Origin: Chara braunii
Taxonomy: Eukaryota; Streptophyta; Charophyceae; Charales; Characeae
Reading direction: 5' to 3'
Assembly (NCBI GenBank): GCA_003427395.1
Contig: BFEA01000065.1
Coordinates: 3,869,069-3,894,769 of the forward strand
Length of the DNA: 25,701 bases
Below the pieces are notes generated by a model. The model saw nothing but the letters and a program-made list of their open reading frames with translations. It ran no database searches and was not told where the DNA came from. The translations under genes were made by a program, and so were the position numbers. This document shows positions 16,475 to 25,701 of this stretch, piece after piece (the stretch's first letter is position 1; each line of letters starts with the position of its first letter).

Positions 16475-19025
16475 TATGACGAACCGATTTTCGCACCGCA
16501 CGATTTTTTGCGAGGTAGCGACGAGGGGTCCTAAGCTGGGATGGATGGGCCAATTATGGGAGATTGGGATGGATGGGAAATTGCATTGGTGTCCTCGCTT
16601 CTTCGTCCTTTTTCGTCGTCTTTTCGGACGGTTGGGCTCGGTCCCGGGTGAGCCCCAGGACGATCGATTGGTTGATTGGCTGTGTGAGGGGCGCGCCGTC
16701 ATAAGCGCGATTACGGATTTTTGGGCGCGGACATTGCGCGGGAATTTTGCTTCGTTCTTTTCAAAATTTCTTTTGAATTTCGTTTTCGAATTTCCTTTTA
16801 AATTTTGTCAAGCCTCTACAGCTCTCGGGACTTCGGATTTTCTTTTCGGAATTTGGGTTTTATCTCTTTTTGCATTAGATAGGAACTTAGAAATTTAGGA
16901 AATTGCAATTTCTTTTTGTGCGCGCTGTTTTTCGCTTGCGCGCTTCTTTTTGCGGTTGTGACGGAGTTCTGATTAGCTGGCGCCCTTAATCTTGTGTGTA
17001 ACTGTAATTTGGGTGGGCGCCATTGTAACTGTATCTTTCTTCTTGAACTTCGTCCTTCCCGCCCTTCTTCTCTTTCTTTTTGCTATGTCTTGGTAGCCGC
17101 GGTCTGCATGACCGGATCAATGCGTGGAGAGTGGCTACGTCCCCCACGTCGCGATCTGGCCATGCAGACGTAGGCAATCCCTCCCCCTTCTCTCCTCCCA
17201 AGTGCTTGTAATTTCGTGTTCTTCGCGCATGCATGCACGCTATAAATTCCGGCTGCGCGATTAGTTAGCTCTCTTAACTAGTTGTTGGGAGCTCGGGGTA
17301 GCGCGATCAGTGAGGGTCGGCTCACGAGCGAAGTAAGAGGTGAGCTGAAGTGGGAGTCGGGTGACCTGATGAGCTGGTGCCAAACGCGCGGGGTTGACAC
17401 GAGCCACGACGGACTGTGGGCGCGGGCGAACCTGACAGGTGCGGGAGGACGAAGCGGGGTGACGACTTCGTGGGTTGGTGCGCGACGACGGACTGTCCGC
17501 ATCGGAGAGAGAGAGAGAGAGGAAGAGGGAGTTGAATTTGATGGACGCGGATTTGCTGTTTCTTTTGTCTTTTCTCCGTCTTTGCTTTTGTATATAAGTT
17601 TTGATCTTGGCCAAGGGTGATCCGCCCGTTTTTGTTTTCGGAATCTTGACTTGGTTTCGGCCCACACTCGTTTTTGTGATTTCAATCTCGGATATGGTGT
17701 GTTATGCTGAATGAATGGATGAATGGATGTTATGTCTGTTTGTTTTTCCTTATGCTTAATCTTTGCCTTTGCTTGTTGTCTTGATACCCTCATGAGCATA
17801 GTAGGAGAATTCGCGAAAGCCTCGCTGTTGCTATCTGCCCTTTTTGATCTATTGCTGTACTATGAATGCGTAGTAATACCTTACATATTCAGGGAGGATT
17901 GCGTGCGAGTCATGGGATGATTGGATGATCAGGCGGTTGTTCGCCCAGAAACCAGCGAACACCTCGCGGAGATGCGTGTAAGTGCGATCTGATCTGCACA
18001 CTTACACGTGTCCACGCGTGTCGATTCGTAACCACCCACACATAAAAAGGGCTAACGATTGCGGGGATATTGATTGATTGGATGTGTTCCGTGGCCATTC
18101 TGCGGCCGCAATGAAGCGAGCGTCCCGTGTGAACACGTGTAAGTGCGATCCAATTTGCGCAGTTTATACGTACTCACACGCGGTGATCGCAATCGTCGAA
18201 TATCGGGACCAGCACGGAATTCTTGAACGCCGGACTCGGAAATTCCTCAGCCGAGCAACCACGAGCTAAGGAGTTCCGCGGCTCCACCATGCCAAGCTGA
18301 CGCGCTCGAGAGACTCCGACTCGTCGTGGGATCCGGAGTACTTCACCCCTTGGATAGAAGAGTGCCTCCGACAGAGGTTCCCCTGTTTAACCGAGAACCG
18401 ACTGTGTCCTAAGGAGTTTCATTGTGCCACAACCAGCGATCCGCGGTGCCCGGATTTCCCCACTTCTGACCACACGCACTACTTTATTTCCCCCGGATTT
18501 GTCGTTATCTCCACTAACTTCCCTCCCTTTCGTCTTCTTTTCCCGTATCATCAACTCAAGGTCGTCCCTTGGAACACCATAGCCACATATTGGCCTAGCA
18601 CGCCCTGCGGAAATTGCCGGCGACGCGGCAATGAGAGAGCCCCGGGAACCAGAGGACCTAACCCGAATACGCGACGATAGCCGCCAAGTGGCTGCCCCCA
18701 AAGGCCCGAATCATCGGGATCACAGCCCTTCGGGGCAGACCTGGCCCTGAACCGACGCCCCCAAAACAGACGAAGCGGACGGCCTTGAATAATCCGCGCA
18801 TGCCATCTGCGTTATTACCGGAAGCAGTCCGTCCTCTCAAACCAAATTGGCACACCCCTTTTCGCACTCGTGCCCCCGAAAAACTCTGCCACAGGAGATC
18901 CCAGTTCTGACCTGGGACTCCACCCCCACTTTCCCAAAAATCCTTGGCACACCCCTTTTCGCACTTCCAGGCCCACATCCTACTCCGATCAGGAAGTCGG
19001 ACTGGGCGTGAGGTTGGGCGTCACA
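16475..19025 (+). repeat. 3' LTR (about 2.55 kb)
   Basis: Direct copy of 2760-5289. It starts TATGACG, one change from TGTGACG. Beyond the shared GGTTGG (19012-19017) it continues to CGTCACA at 19025, complementary to the expected LTR start. It differs from the 5' LTR by scattered substitutions, a shorter GA run and a 15-bp gain at 18850-18864 that creates a 22-bp direct repeat (18847-18868 and 18944-18965). The TATA-like motifs and the inverted repeat CGTGTAAG/CTTACACG (17975-17982, 18001-18008) are kept. Confidence 0.9.
17240..17247 (+). promoter_or_regulatory. candidate TATA box in 3' LTR
   Basis: CTATAAAT in the same context as 3525-3532 of the 5' LTR. Transcription from this copy would run out into the right flank. 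Confidence 0.4.
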
Positions 19026-19029
19026 AGAT
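19026..19029. repeat. candidate target-site duplication, right (AGAT)
   Basis: Pairs with AGAT at 2756-2759. Only four bases match. Confidence 0.45.
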
Positions 19030-19322
19030 CCTTCGGTTTTATGTTGAGAAAGTTTGCTGCGAATTCGAACACCTTGCAATCGATATTGAGCTCATTGGAG
19101 TAATCGGGCTTTCACTTCCTGAATGGACTACACGTGCTGATCTGGATCGTGTGGTATTGGCTGCTGTTCTAGCTCTTGGAGTTGGTTTCGCAGGTTTATT
19201 TCGTGCCTGTTTCGTTGATTGGCTAGATGCTTAGAGAATTCATTGCCTTTTTTGGCCAGAAAAAACAAACCATTATTGAACCATGTCAGGGGAGAGTCTA
19301 CTTCTAGGTAACTTTCTTTCCA

Positions 19323-19556
19323 TTATGCCCAAACCTGGGTCAAGTATTGCTGAAATGATTTGTGGCGAAGCAGAGAGGTGTTCAGTTTGTAGAAACCAGG
19401 GCCTTGGTCTGGCCTTTTTCGAAAGTCTAACGCCATAATGCACATCTTGTGGTCCAGTCCAGGATAAGGGCTAGAGGGAAGAATTGTCCAGGTGTTAGAC
19501 TGCCCGGTAGGTCCTCCGAAATAAGAATCAGATGAGTTTGTCCAAATTTTGTGCAA
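19323..19556 (-). pseudogene. LINE (non-LTR retrotransposon) endonuclease C-terminal fragment
   Basis: A 77-codon minus-strand frame. GLDHKMCIMALDFRKRP resembles the SDH-containing end of the APE-type endonuclease of LINEs (Ser replaced by Leu). GFYKLNTSLLRHKSFQQYL is typical of the following linker before the reverse transcriptase. Nothing upstream or downstream extends it convincingly, so it is a truncated fragment. Confidence 0.6.
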
Positions 19557-20042
19557 CGTGGTGACAGTGTTTTAGCATCGTATCTGGAGTACTAAATAGA
19601 CTTGGACACGCCATAAATCCTATGGTAAATAAAACCTCCCTCTTGTTGATTGTCATATGATCGGTCACAATGTAACTTCAAGTCCTGTAGTCCACAAGGT
19701 GTTCCCTTTCCTGAGGAAGCAGTTCTGAAGCTGTCCTCTCCTTGAATATGTTTTTTGTTTTTTTTTCAAATGAGCCCTGTTTTCGAGGCTTCAATTATGA
19801 ATTGGAATGCAAGGAGGATACTAGGGTCATCACCCAGCTTCGGCTTGAGGAAACAAAACACACCAGGCTAGAAAGCAGGTCCAGAATCCCATTTAGATGC
19901 CATGGGGCACTATGGTGATAGCGAATGATGGCCAAACTAGACCTGCACATGATAGTGTGCTACGATGATACAAAATGATGGTGAACCTAAATGTGGAGCA
20001 AGTCCACGGACTTGAAAACCAAACTGTTACGTTGAACCATGT

Positions 20043-20130
20043 ACAGATCCAGGATTTTCTCGATTTATGTGTCATCCTTCCACAGGGGCCATGCTAATCT
20101 TCTCGATTTATGTGTCATCCTTCCACAGGA
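20043..20130 (-). pseudogene. U6 snRNA fragment, inverted orientation
   Basis: Read on the minus strand from 20102 down, GAAGATTAGCATGGCCCC is canonical U6, followed by a good match to the U6 3' half down to about 20045. A 30-bp piece of it (20057-20086) is repeated without change at 20100-20129. Confidence 0.8.
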
Positions 20131-20140
20131 TTTTCTGGAT

Positions 20141-20285
20141 GTCCTTTTGGGACATCTGTTAAAAAGTCGAACGATGCAGAGAAGATTAGCGTAGGATATC
20201 TGTTACAGTTCGAAAGATACAGAGAAGATTAGCATGGCCCTCGCATAAGGATGACATGCATAAATTGTGAAAATCCTGGATTTTG
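20141..20285 (+). pseudogene. U6 snRNA-like sequence with internal duplication
   Basis: Starts with the U6 5' stem-loop GTCCTTTTGGGAC (20141-20153). The block ending CAGAGAAGATTAGC occurs twice, at 20177-20190 and 20220-20233, 43 bp apart. The second copy has the canonical ACAGAGA box (20219-20225) and the AGC triad, then runs through the rest of U6 to a T-rich end near 20281-20306. The duplication and the inverted U6 half just upstream, where a plant U6 promoter should be, argue against a working spliceosomal RNA gene. Confidence 0.85.
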
Positions 20286-20334
20286 ATTTTTGATTTTTGA
20301 TTTTTTCAAGCCAAAAATAATTTGCGGTGGCTAC

Positions 20335-20450
20335 TGTTAGATGTTATTCGAGCATTGCCGAATTTGAAGAGTAGGTCCCCCGGATGTGATGGCTCCAGCC
20401 TGTTTCACAGGGAGCTGCACCAGTTGCAGACCAGGTGCACTCCAGAGCTC
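20335..20450 (+). pseudogene. possible LINE reverse transcriptase N-terminal fragment
   Basis: In one plus frame, LPNLKSRSPGCDGSSLFHRE (about 20357-20416) resembles the SPGPDG motif that opens the RT domain in many LINEs. It is short and not supported by further motifs; orientation is opposite to the endonuclease fragment at 19323. Confidence 0.3.
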
Positions 20451-21867
20451 TGTTTACGTAAGTATAGATGGGGTTGAGTATGAGGTCAGCATTGATTGCC
20501 CTCACCAGAGGGGATAAACTGCATCATTATCCTTTTCAGCCCTCAACGTACCCAGATCTCTCCTTAAACCACCACTACCTTTCACAGTGTTGGGCCGTGG
20601 GCTCTTTGGCAGTGTATTCCTTGAAATTGCCACCAGGTGGCCGTCCATATTTTTCATCAGGGGTGCCCGGCCTCGGAATATCAGTTCGGAGGCCCGCGCC
20701 CCGTATGTTAGAAACGTAGCGGTGGTTTAACGAAAAAACAAACAAACGCTCCTGTCTGTTGGTGGGAAGCAGCACCTGCCGGAAACCGGGTCAAGCGTCC
20801 TCCACAGGAATGATATAACCCAGATCTCTCCTTGAATATGCTGCGGTTAGCTATGGTACAGCCCCTGTACTCCAACAGCTTCTCCCTTTCCTCACTGGAT
20901 CAATTTGCACAAGCTCCAGTACCACTCTTGTCCATTCCAAGTTCTTGGATATGATGCTATTAGCAGGGATCCAAATCTGACAGTATGAAAGGTGTTTCCT
21001 TCTTTCCCCACGCAACAGGCTGTGACATCTTTGGAGCACCCTAATGATGATGTGTGCTTTAATTTAGGTATGCACTCCCTAGGCAGCCTGTCGCCCCAGG
21101 GAGACCCTGGAGGGCAGGCTCCTTTCATTGCGGGGCTTCATCTATTGTTGGGGAGCATTCCCTGATGGCAACCAGCATCAGTGGTCCACAGAATATAACC
21201 AACCTCCATACAACCCTTGGTCAGGCCAGGCAGCATTCATTGGTCCACCAGCTGTCAGCCTGGCTCGTACTGCATCCCATGACCACCAGAACATGACCGC
21301 TGTCACGTATGACAAGAACAGGTGCTTAATTTTCTCGGGGAAAAGCTAACATGCAGGTGCTGATCTGCGCTCAAACCCCTTGCATTTTACTCTATCCCCA
21401 TAGGTCCAGTAGACACCCGAGGCTATTACTACCGATCCGAAACGATGCTGCACACTAGAAAAACACGAACCAGTGAGGATATGCTGTTTTTTCTTTTTCG
21501 CTGATGGCACTAGCCATTTTCGTCTGGGGCCACTGTTCATCTGGAAGTTGCACTGCATAGAACCTCACTATTTGTTTTCACTGCAGCACATAGTGGTGGT
21601 TTAAGGGTTGTGGCGGAGGATTTTGTGTGACCAGTTGCACGGCCAGGGATAATTTTGCCCATAAGTCGGCCCGTTTGTTTTGGGAAGGTCACTGCTTGGG
21701 CTTCTCGAGAGCCCAGGCCCATGGGACGGAGGTTTGGGTTCTTGGCTCTAGGAACCATAGGTCAGGTTATGTTTAGGCCATAACTGTAGGATTGACCTTT
21801 TCACCTGCGCCAGTACGACCAGTTTTCTCTGAAGCCCCCTGGACCCGGGGCATTTTATGTTATCTTT
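20451..21867. other. region without a supported gene
   Basis: No domain recognised. The plus-strand stretch 21146-21330 (PDGNQHQWSTEYNQPPYNPW onward) has protein-like composition and ends at a possible donor AG|GTGCTT near 21332. It could be an orphan exon or transposon fragment. Nothing else stands out. Confidence 0.3.
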
Positions 21868-22084
21868 GTGACGTGCAAGCCTACTTATCCGAGTGAGCTC
21901 CTGAATGCCTCCCTTTTTGCTTTCCTAAACCCCCCTCGTGTCGGCAACCCCTCAGTTTCTTTCGTTTTTCGTTGTAATCGAGTGTCGGAAAAGATGTTTG
22001 GATCTACTGGCCGCCCGGGCCCCTTGAACTTTGAAGTGTTTTTGTATTCTAGAATGTCGGAATTTTGCTTCTTTTTCACAATTT

Positions 22085-22540
22085 TAACATAGGAACTACG
22101 TGCGCCTTAGTAGGCTCGCTAGAATTCGGTCCGGCAGTTGGGAATTTCCAAAATCTGGGCGCACACATTTTGGTGACGTGTCTTTTTTTTCTGCAATCGC
22201 TCGAAATCCATCTCTGAAAGCCCCGTGAATCTTCTAAAGAAATAGGAATCGGCGTAGGAAATTTGTGCGTTTTCTTTTCGCGCTCGAAAAGTGCATTTGG
22301 ATTTTGTTCAATCTTGAATTAGTTTTAGGAATTAGGCGCGTCCTCAGTTGGACGCGGCATAACTGTTTTGGTGCCTTTTGGTTTGCGTCAGCGCTGTGCA
22401 TGCAAGCTTCCCCTGTTCTTGCTGCACCTTGAACCATCTCCCCTTTCTTCCTTCGTCACACCTCCTTTATCTATCACAACTGTTTTCCTTCCCTTCATCC
22501 GCGCTCTTTCTCCTTCCTGCTTCGACTGAATCTTGCTGTT
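22085..22540 (+). repeat. diverged interspersed repeat, copy A (possible old LTR)
   Basis: Shares an ordered series of blocks with 24410-24860: GGAA..GCGCGC / CGCTAG, the block CGGCAGTT.G.AATT, GAATTAG..TAGGA.TTAGG, TAACTGTTTTGGTGCCT, CATGCAAG..CTTCCCC and CTGAATCTTGCT. The pattern of TTTTCGAATTTT and TAGGAACTTAGGAATTT also recalls the U3 part of the large element's LTR, suggesting a distantly related LTR. Confidence 0.6.
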
Positions 22541-22544
22541 GCTT

Positions 22545-22640
22545 CGATCTACCTTTCGTACCCACACTTCCTGCCTTTGTCTACACACACGAAGACCCGG
22601 TCGATGGTGCCTCACCAACTGAGCTAGGCCGCTGGATGGT
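22545..22640 (-). repeat. tRNA-like sequence, minus strand (SINE head)
   Basis: On the minus strand, TAGCTCAGTTGGTGAGG (22626-22610) is a very good Pol III A-box. About 60 bp further, GGGTACGAAAGG (22563-22552) is a degenerate B-box. Spacing is longer than in a tRNA and no full cloverleaf forms, so a tRNA-derived SINE is more likely. It lies where repeats A and B stop matching. Confidence 0.4.
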
Positions 22641-22668
22641 GCACTGATTGTGAGGAGCTATCATGAAC

Positions 22669-22700
22669 TTACAAAAAGAAAGAAAGAAAGAAAAAAGAGT
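22669..22700 (+). repeat. (GAAA)n simple repeat
   Basis: About five to six imperfect GAAA units followed by an A run. Confidence 0.7.
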
Positions 22701-22980
22701 TATGGCAGGGTAATTAGCCTTGATGTTGTAGCTGGTCAACTTCATGAGATCAACGCGCGACACAGGTTCCATGCAAGCACGGCAAATGATAAAAAGGAAA
22801 GAGGGAGAAAAGACAACACGAAGATAATAGAACCTCCGAGCGCAAATTGGTTCGTCAATACATTACTTGAAGCACCAGCCAGGTATCGAAAGAAGGCACA
22901 CAGTGCCATAACCATGAAAATGTGTGCCATTGTGTGGCGGTTAAGTGGGGTTGAAATTCCACTAGCAGCAGGATAAATTG

Positions 22981-23082
22981 AAGGCTGCATGTGAGACACC
23001 ATCCCTAACAGAATCAACGGGTGTTGTTGAAAAAAGAGAAGGAAAAAAAAAAAAAGAAAAAAAAAAGGCTGCATGTGAGACA
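22981..23082 (+). mobile_element. tiny retroposed copy with 18-bp target duplication
   Basis: AAGGCTGCATGTGAGACA is present identically at 22981-22998 and 23065-23082. The 66 bp between them end in an A/G-rich tail of about 30 bases. An insertion with an A-rich 3' tail and a long direct repeat is the signature of LINE-type target-primed retroposition; the copy is strongly 5'-truncated. The source is not recognisable. Confidence 0.6.
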
Positions 23083-23467
23083 AAAAAAAGAGGTGCAAAA
23101 TTCTGCAAATGTGAGACAATTAACCGACCAACTGTTGTTCCGAGCCTCATTTTTCCACTGCGACGTTTTTGCCCAACCGTCGGAAAATTGAGCCGTTGCG
23201 TCGCCTGAGCTGTGCAGCTTCACTATTTTCATGGCACCACCAGCCTTTTCGTGATGTGTGCTTTTCCTCAGCTCTGTGTTAACCAGCACAGATTTTCTCA
23301 AAGGCCGGGCCAACAACTTGTGAAATCCGCATGGTGAACTAGCAAGTAGGTCACATCTAAGGTAAACCTGCAGCTAGTAGAGTCTTTGCACATGTACCAC
23401 AGTTCACGTGCAAGAGATCCACTTGTGAAATTGATGCCATCATCTTTCAAGCGCAGAGACGGAGGCA

Positions 23468-23523
23468 TTCTTTTCTTTTTTTTCTTTTTTTTCTTTCTTT
23501 TTTTTTTTCTTTTTTCTTTTTTT
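23468..23523 (+). repeat. polypyrimidine (T-rich) tract
   Basis: About 56 bases of T with scattered C. It gives a poly-Phe frame that is not a gene. Confidence 0.9.
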
Positions 23524-23529
23524 GGTGCT

Positions 23530-24400
23530 CACAGGACCCACCTAATTCCTACCTCAACCTTCTTCTTCCTTAGCGTAACCCCTGCTTCTCCATCTACGGG
23601 GGGCACTGTTGACCCTTACCTCGGGTATACCGGAGAGCATTGCAGGCACCAGCGCTAGGCCAGGACAACCCCTCCCAGCCCTAGTTGAAGCACTATCGGA
23701 CGAGCCTTGTCGTACTGGGCACTTCGGTCGCCAAACATGATCGTCCTATGCACTTTCCTTATGAGCACCAGCCCTGGGTTGGTCAGACAGCGAACATTCC
23801 ACGGTCCCCAGGCAGTGTCTACTGGTCCTACGCTGACCAAGGTCTTACCTAAGTCAGCCCGCGACCCAACCCTGTGATGCGCAACCTCACGCCCCGCACG
23901 GCATTCCGTACGTCGGATGCCGATCAGAGTAGTTAGGGGTGTGGCCGAGGATTTTTGGCCGTGGGGGTCGAGTCACCAGGACGAAACGGGGGATTCTTGC
24001 TTCAGGCCGAGGTGGCTAGTCAGGGGTTTGAACTGTCGCCGGGGGCGAATAACGGGAGAACGCTGCTCTACGGCACGACCATCGTCACACAGAAAACGAG
24101 AGGAGAGGGGACAAAAGAAAAGAAACCAACGGGGAACTGGGTTCCGTTCCCCGAGCCGCCTGGTTTGCACGGCCTTTGCGGGCAGAGGCCCCAGAATCGG
24201 GTTTGAGGCTTCGGTGTCCGACTCGTCGAGCCCGTGCTGGCGGCACGACGCGGGGCCGCCCGGGGTGTGATGAACCAGCTTCTGAGCCTGCGCCATCTTC
24301 CGGACCCCTTCTCTCTCATTTTCTTTTCGAATTTTGCTCGGCCCAACAAGCCCCCTCTCTGTTTTTGATTAAAGATGCCTTGCTGAGACCCGTGTTAATT
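23530..24400. other. region without a supported gene
   Basis: GC-richer DNA. The minus frame 23655-23840 (IMFGDRSAQYDKARPIVLQL) has protein-like composition but no known motif. No RNA gene or transposon end is recognised. Confidence 0.3.
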
Positions 24401-24409
24401 CTTGAAATT

Positions 24410-24860
24410 CTGTTTTCATAATTTGGGAAATGCATGGGAATTGCGCGCGCTTTAGCAAGCGCGCTAGGAATTTGGCCCGGCAGTTAGAAATTCCGAAATA
24501 AGCGGAACCCAACGTGTCCTTTTTTTGCATGAATGTTCTTGACTACGTCGCGGAAAACTCTGGGAATTTGGTGGGAATACGAATGGATGTAGGACTGCCT
24601 TTTCCCGCGCCTACTTTACGCGCGGATATGGTGATTTCAATTTTTGAATTAGCATAGGACTTAGGAATCTGTAACTGTTTTGGTGCCTCTTTTTGCATTT
24701 GTGATCGGCGCCATGCAAGAGAGCTTCCCCTTTTCTGCTCCCCTCGCCATCTTCGACGCTTCCTTCGCGCCCGCGCTCACTCTCCTGCCGTAACTGTTTT
24801 TCCTCTCTCTCTCCTTCTCTCCCCGCATGCCTTTTCTCTTTCTTGATCATCTGAATCTTG
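24410..24860 (+). repeat. diverged interspersed repeat, copy B (possible old LTR)
   Basis: Counterpart of 22085-22540 in the same orientation, about 2.3 kb apart. Similarity ends at CTGAATCTTGCTAT, where the palindrome-rich block begins. Confidence 0.6.
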
Positions 24861-25260
24861 CTATGAAACACCCGCGAACGCGTCCGCGGGCCCGATCTCG
24901 GATGGCGGCCGCATATGTGGCCGCGTCCGCGGCCGACCTGGTCCGTGCCACGGACCCGATTTTACGAGATTTTTCCTGAATAAAATAATAGGAAAAAAAT
25001 ATATATATATTTATATATGGGGTTGTAAGGAATTTTAATCCCTACAACCCCATATTTTCTCTTTTGGAAACAGATACTTTTTTGGAATTATAAAAATTCA
25101 AAAACAGAAAAGGTGGAGAAGAGAAATCATGGCAGCGATCCGGACCTCTGGACAGGGATCCGGACCGTCCAGTGTCCGGTGAACGTGTCCGGATCCCGGT
25201 CCGGATTCCAGACCCTTTGGCCAACGGCCAAAAAAAATTTTGGTTGTCCAGGGTGTTTCG
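24861..25260. mobile_element. palindrome-rich element with AT-rich core (candidate)
   Basis: Left part: three successive hairpins, CCCGCG/CGCGGG (24871-24890), GCGGCC/GGCCGC (24905-24924) and GGTCCGT/ACGGACC (24940-24956). Centre (24960-25130) is AT-rich. Right part: GATCCGGAC/GTCCGGATC (25157-25165, 25187-25195) and TTTGGCC/GGCCAAA near 25217. GAAACACCC at 24865-24873 and GGGTGTTTC at 25251-25259 could be terminal inverted repeats. No target duplication was found. The layout copies that of the two elements inside the retrotransposon. Confidence 0.4.
25015..25055. repeat. 13-bp perfect inverted repeat
   Basis: ATATGGGGTTGTA (25015-25027) and TACAACCCCATAT (25043-25055) with a 15-nt spacer that can pair further. 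It lies in the AT-rich centre of the preceding candidate element. Confidence 0.85.
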
Positions 25261-25647
25261 AGTCACCCAGGGCTGCCAGCCAAAAATACGAGCATATTTT
25301 TTTTGGCCCTGAAGGGGCATCCGGTAGGGCCAGAATTTTATTTTTTTTTGCCTGTGGGAAGTTTTCTTCCTTCTACGTTTCTGCCCGTTTGAATGCCGTC
25401 CTTGCATCGTGGCAGCTTCATAGTGGGCACAGTCTTTGAATTCATCCTCCCGCCTTGGGAGTTTGGCCGCCCCCCCTCCCACAACAACGTTTGAGCTTGC
25501 ATGCCCGCCACTACCACCATTGCCAGAGGGAGGAAGGTCAACGAGGCGGCCATAGCAGGCAAGGAGCAGACACGGAGCAGGCGAAGGAGAGCTGGCAGTG
25601 GGTGCAGCGAAGGCCACGCGAGGAGCCCAGCAAGGAGCAGTGGAAGC

Positions 25648-25648
<1 letters not shown>
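25261..25648. other. end region without a supported gene
   Basis: A minus-strand open frame covers it (stop near 25042, upstream part Ala/Gly/Pro-rich) but crosses the palindrome array and shows no domain. It is probably not a gene. Confidence 0.3.

Positions 25649-25649
<1 letters not shown>

Positions 25650-25701
<52 letters not shown>
25650..25701 (+). repeat. (CT)n microsatellite
   Basis: About 26 perfect CT dinucleotides running to the window edge. Confidence 0.98.

Larger units (their letters stand above)
2760..19025 (+). mobile_element. Ty3/gypsy LTR retrotransposon, full length but decayed
   Basis: Two direct repeats of about 2.5 kb bracket an 11.2-kb interior that encodes gag, protease, reverse transcriptase, RNase H and integrase in the Ty3/gypsy (Metaviridae) order, with integrase last. 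A tRNA-iMet primer site lies next to the left LTR. The outer termini form an inverted repeat, TGTGACG at the left and CGTCACA at the right, with a possible AGAT target duplication. The interior holds two later DNA-transposon insertions (10155-10703 and 13225-15501); without them the element would be about 13.4 kb. Three additional reading frames follow integrase. Numerous nonsense codons and frameshifts show it is inactive. There is no chromodomain after integrase; a PHD-like module occurs between RNase H and integrase instead. Confidence 0.92.

Noticed and set aside
20141-20285. Functional U6 snRNA gene
   Set aside because: Internal duplication of the ACAGAGA region, and inverted U6 sequence in place of the promoter.
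21537-21758. Minus-strand frame of 73 codons
   Set aside because: No recognised motif and no supporting neighbours; likely a chance frame.
25042-25617. 191-codon minus-strand open frame
   Set aside because: Crosses an AT-rich hairpin and a palindromic array; composition changes abruptly and no domain is visible.

Overview
The window looks like nuclear DNA of a eukaryote of the plant lineage. The repeat content, the tRNA-iMet-type primer site, the U6 snRNA remnant and the style of the Ty3/gypsy polyprotein fit a streptophyte (charophyte) alga such as Chara best. That attribution is inference; the sequence carries no species marker. No intact host protein gene could be supported. Almost everything readable is transposable-element or repeat sequence.

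The core is one very large Ty3/gypsy LTR retrotransposon, about 16.3 kb (2760-19025). Its LTRs are about 2.5 kb each (2760-5289 and 16475-19025) and roughly 94% identical over the first ~310 positions, counted by eye. A primer binding site for initiator tRNA-Met lies just inside the left LTR. Internal order: gag capsid-like region, CCHC knuckle, aspartic protease, reverse transcriptase, RNase H, a PHD-finger-like C4HC3 module, integrase with GPY/F-type C-terminus, then three unrecognised reading frames (ORF3, ORF4, ORF5) before the 3' LTR. Integrase/ORF3 and ORF3/ORF4 are joined by ATGA stop-start overlaps. The copy is dead: many premature stops, several frameshifts, and altered key motifs (DSRA protease, CMDD reverse transcriptase, missing Cys pair in the integrase zinc finger).

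Two DNA transposons have jumped into this element. One (10155-10703) is hAT-like, with CAGTGCCG terminal inverted repeats and a perfect 8-bp target duplication, and splits the integrase gene. Joining across one copy of the duplication restores the integrase frame. The second (13225-15501) has CTGTG(A/T)AACCG-type ends and a 7/8 target duplication, and cuts ORF4 near its end. It carries two copies of its own GAACG-palindrome end and, between them, a minus-strand gene fragment encoding an Arg/Ser-rich, coiled-coil protein. Both contain runs of N or long A tracts, so their internal structure is partly unresolved.

Left flank (1-2755): a GGGT-rich repeat, a diverged ~204-bp tandem satellite, a tRNA-like (SINE-type) sequence, GT-rich DNA, a 37-bp minisatellite with A-tracts, then about 1 kb with no gene. 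Right flank (19030-25701): a LINE endonuclease fragment, an inverted and internally duplicated U6 snRNA pseudogene, a possible LINE reverse transcriptase fragment, a pair of diverged ~460-bp repeats (perhaps old LTRs), a second tRNA-like sequence, a tiny retroposon with an 18-bp target duplication, a palindrome-rich element with an AT-rich core, and a terminal (CT)n array.
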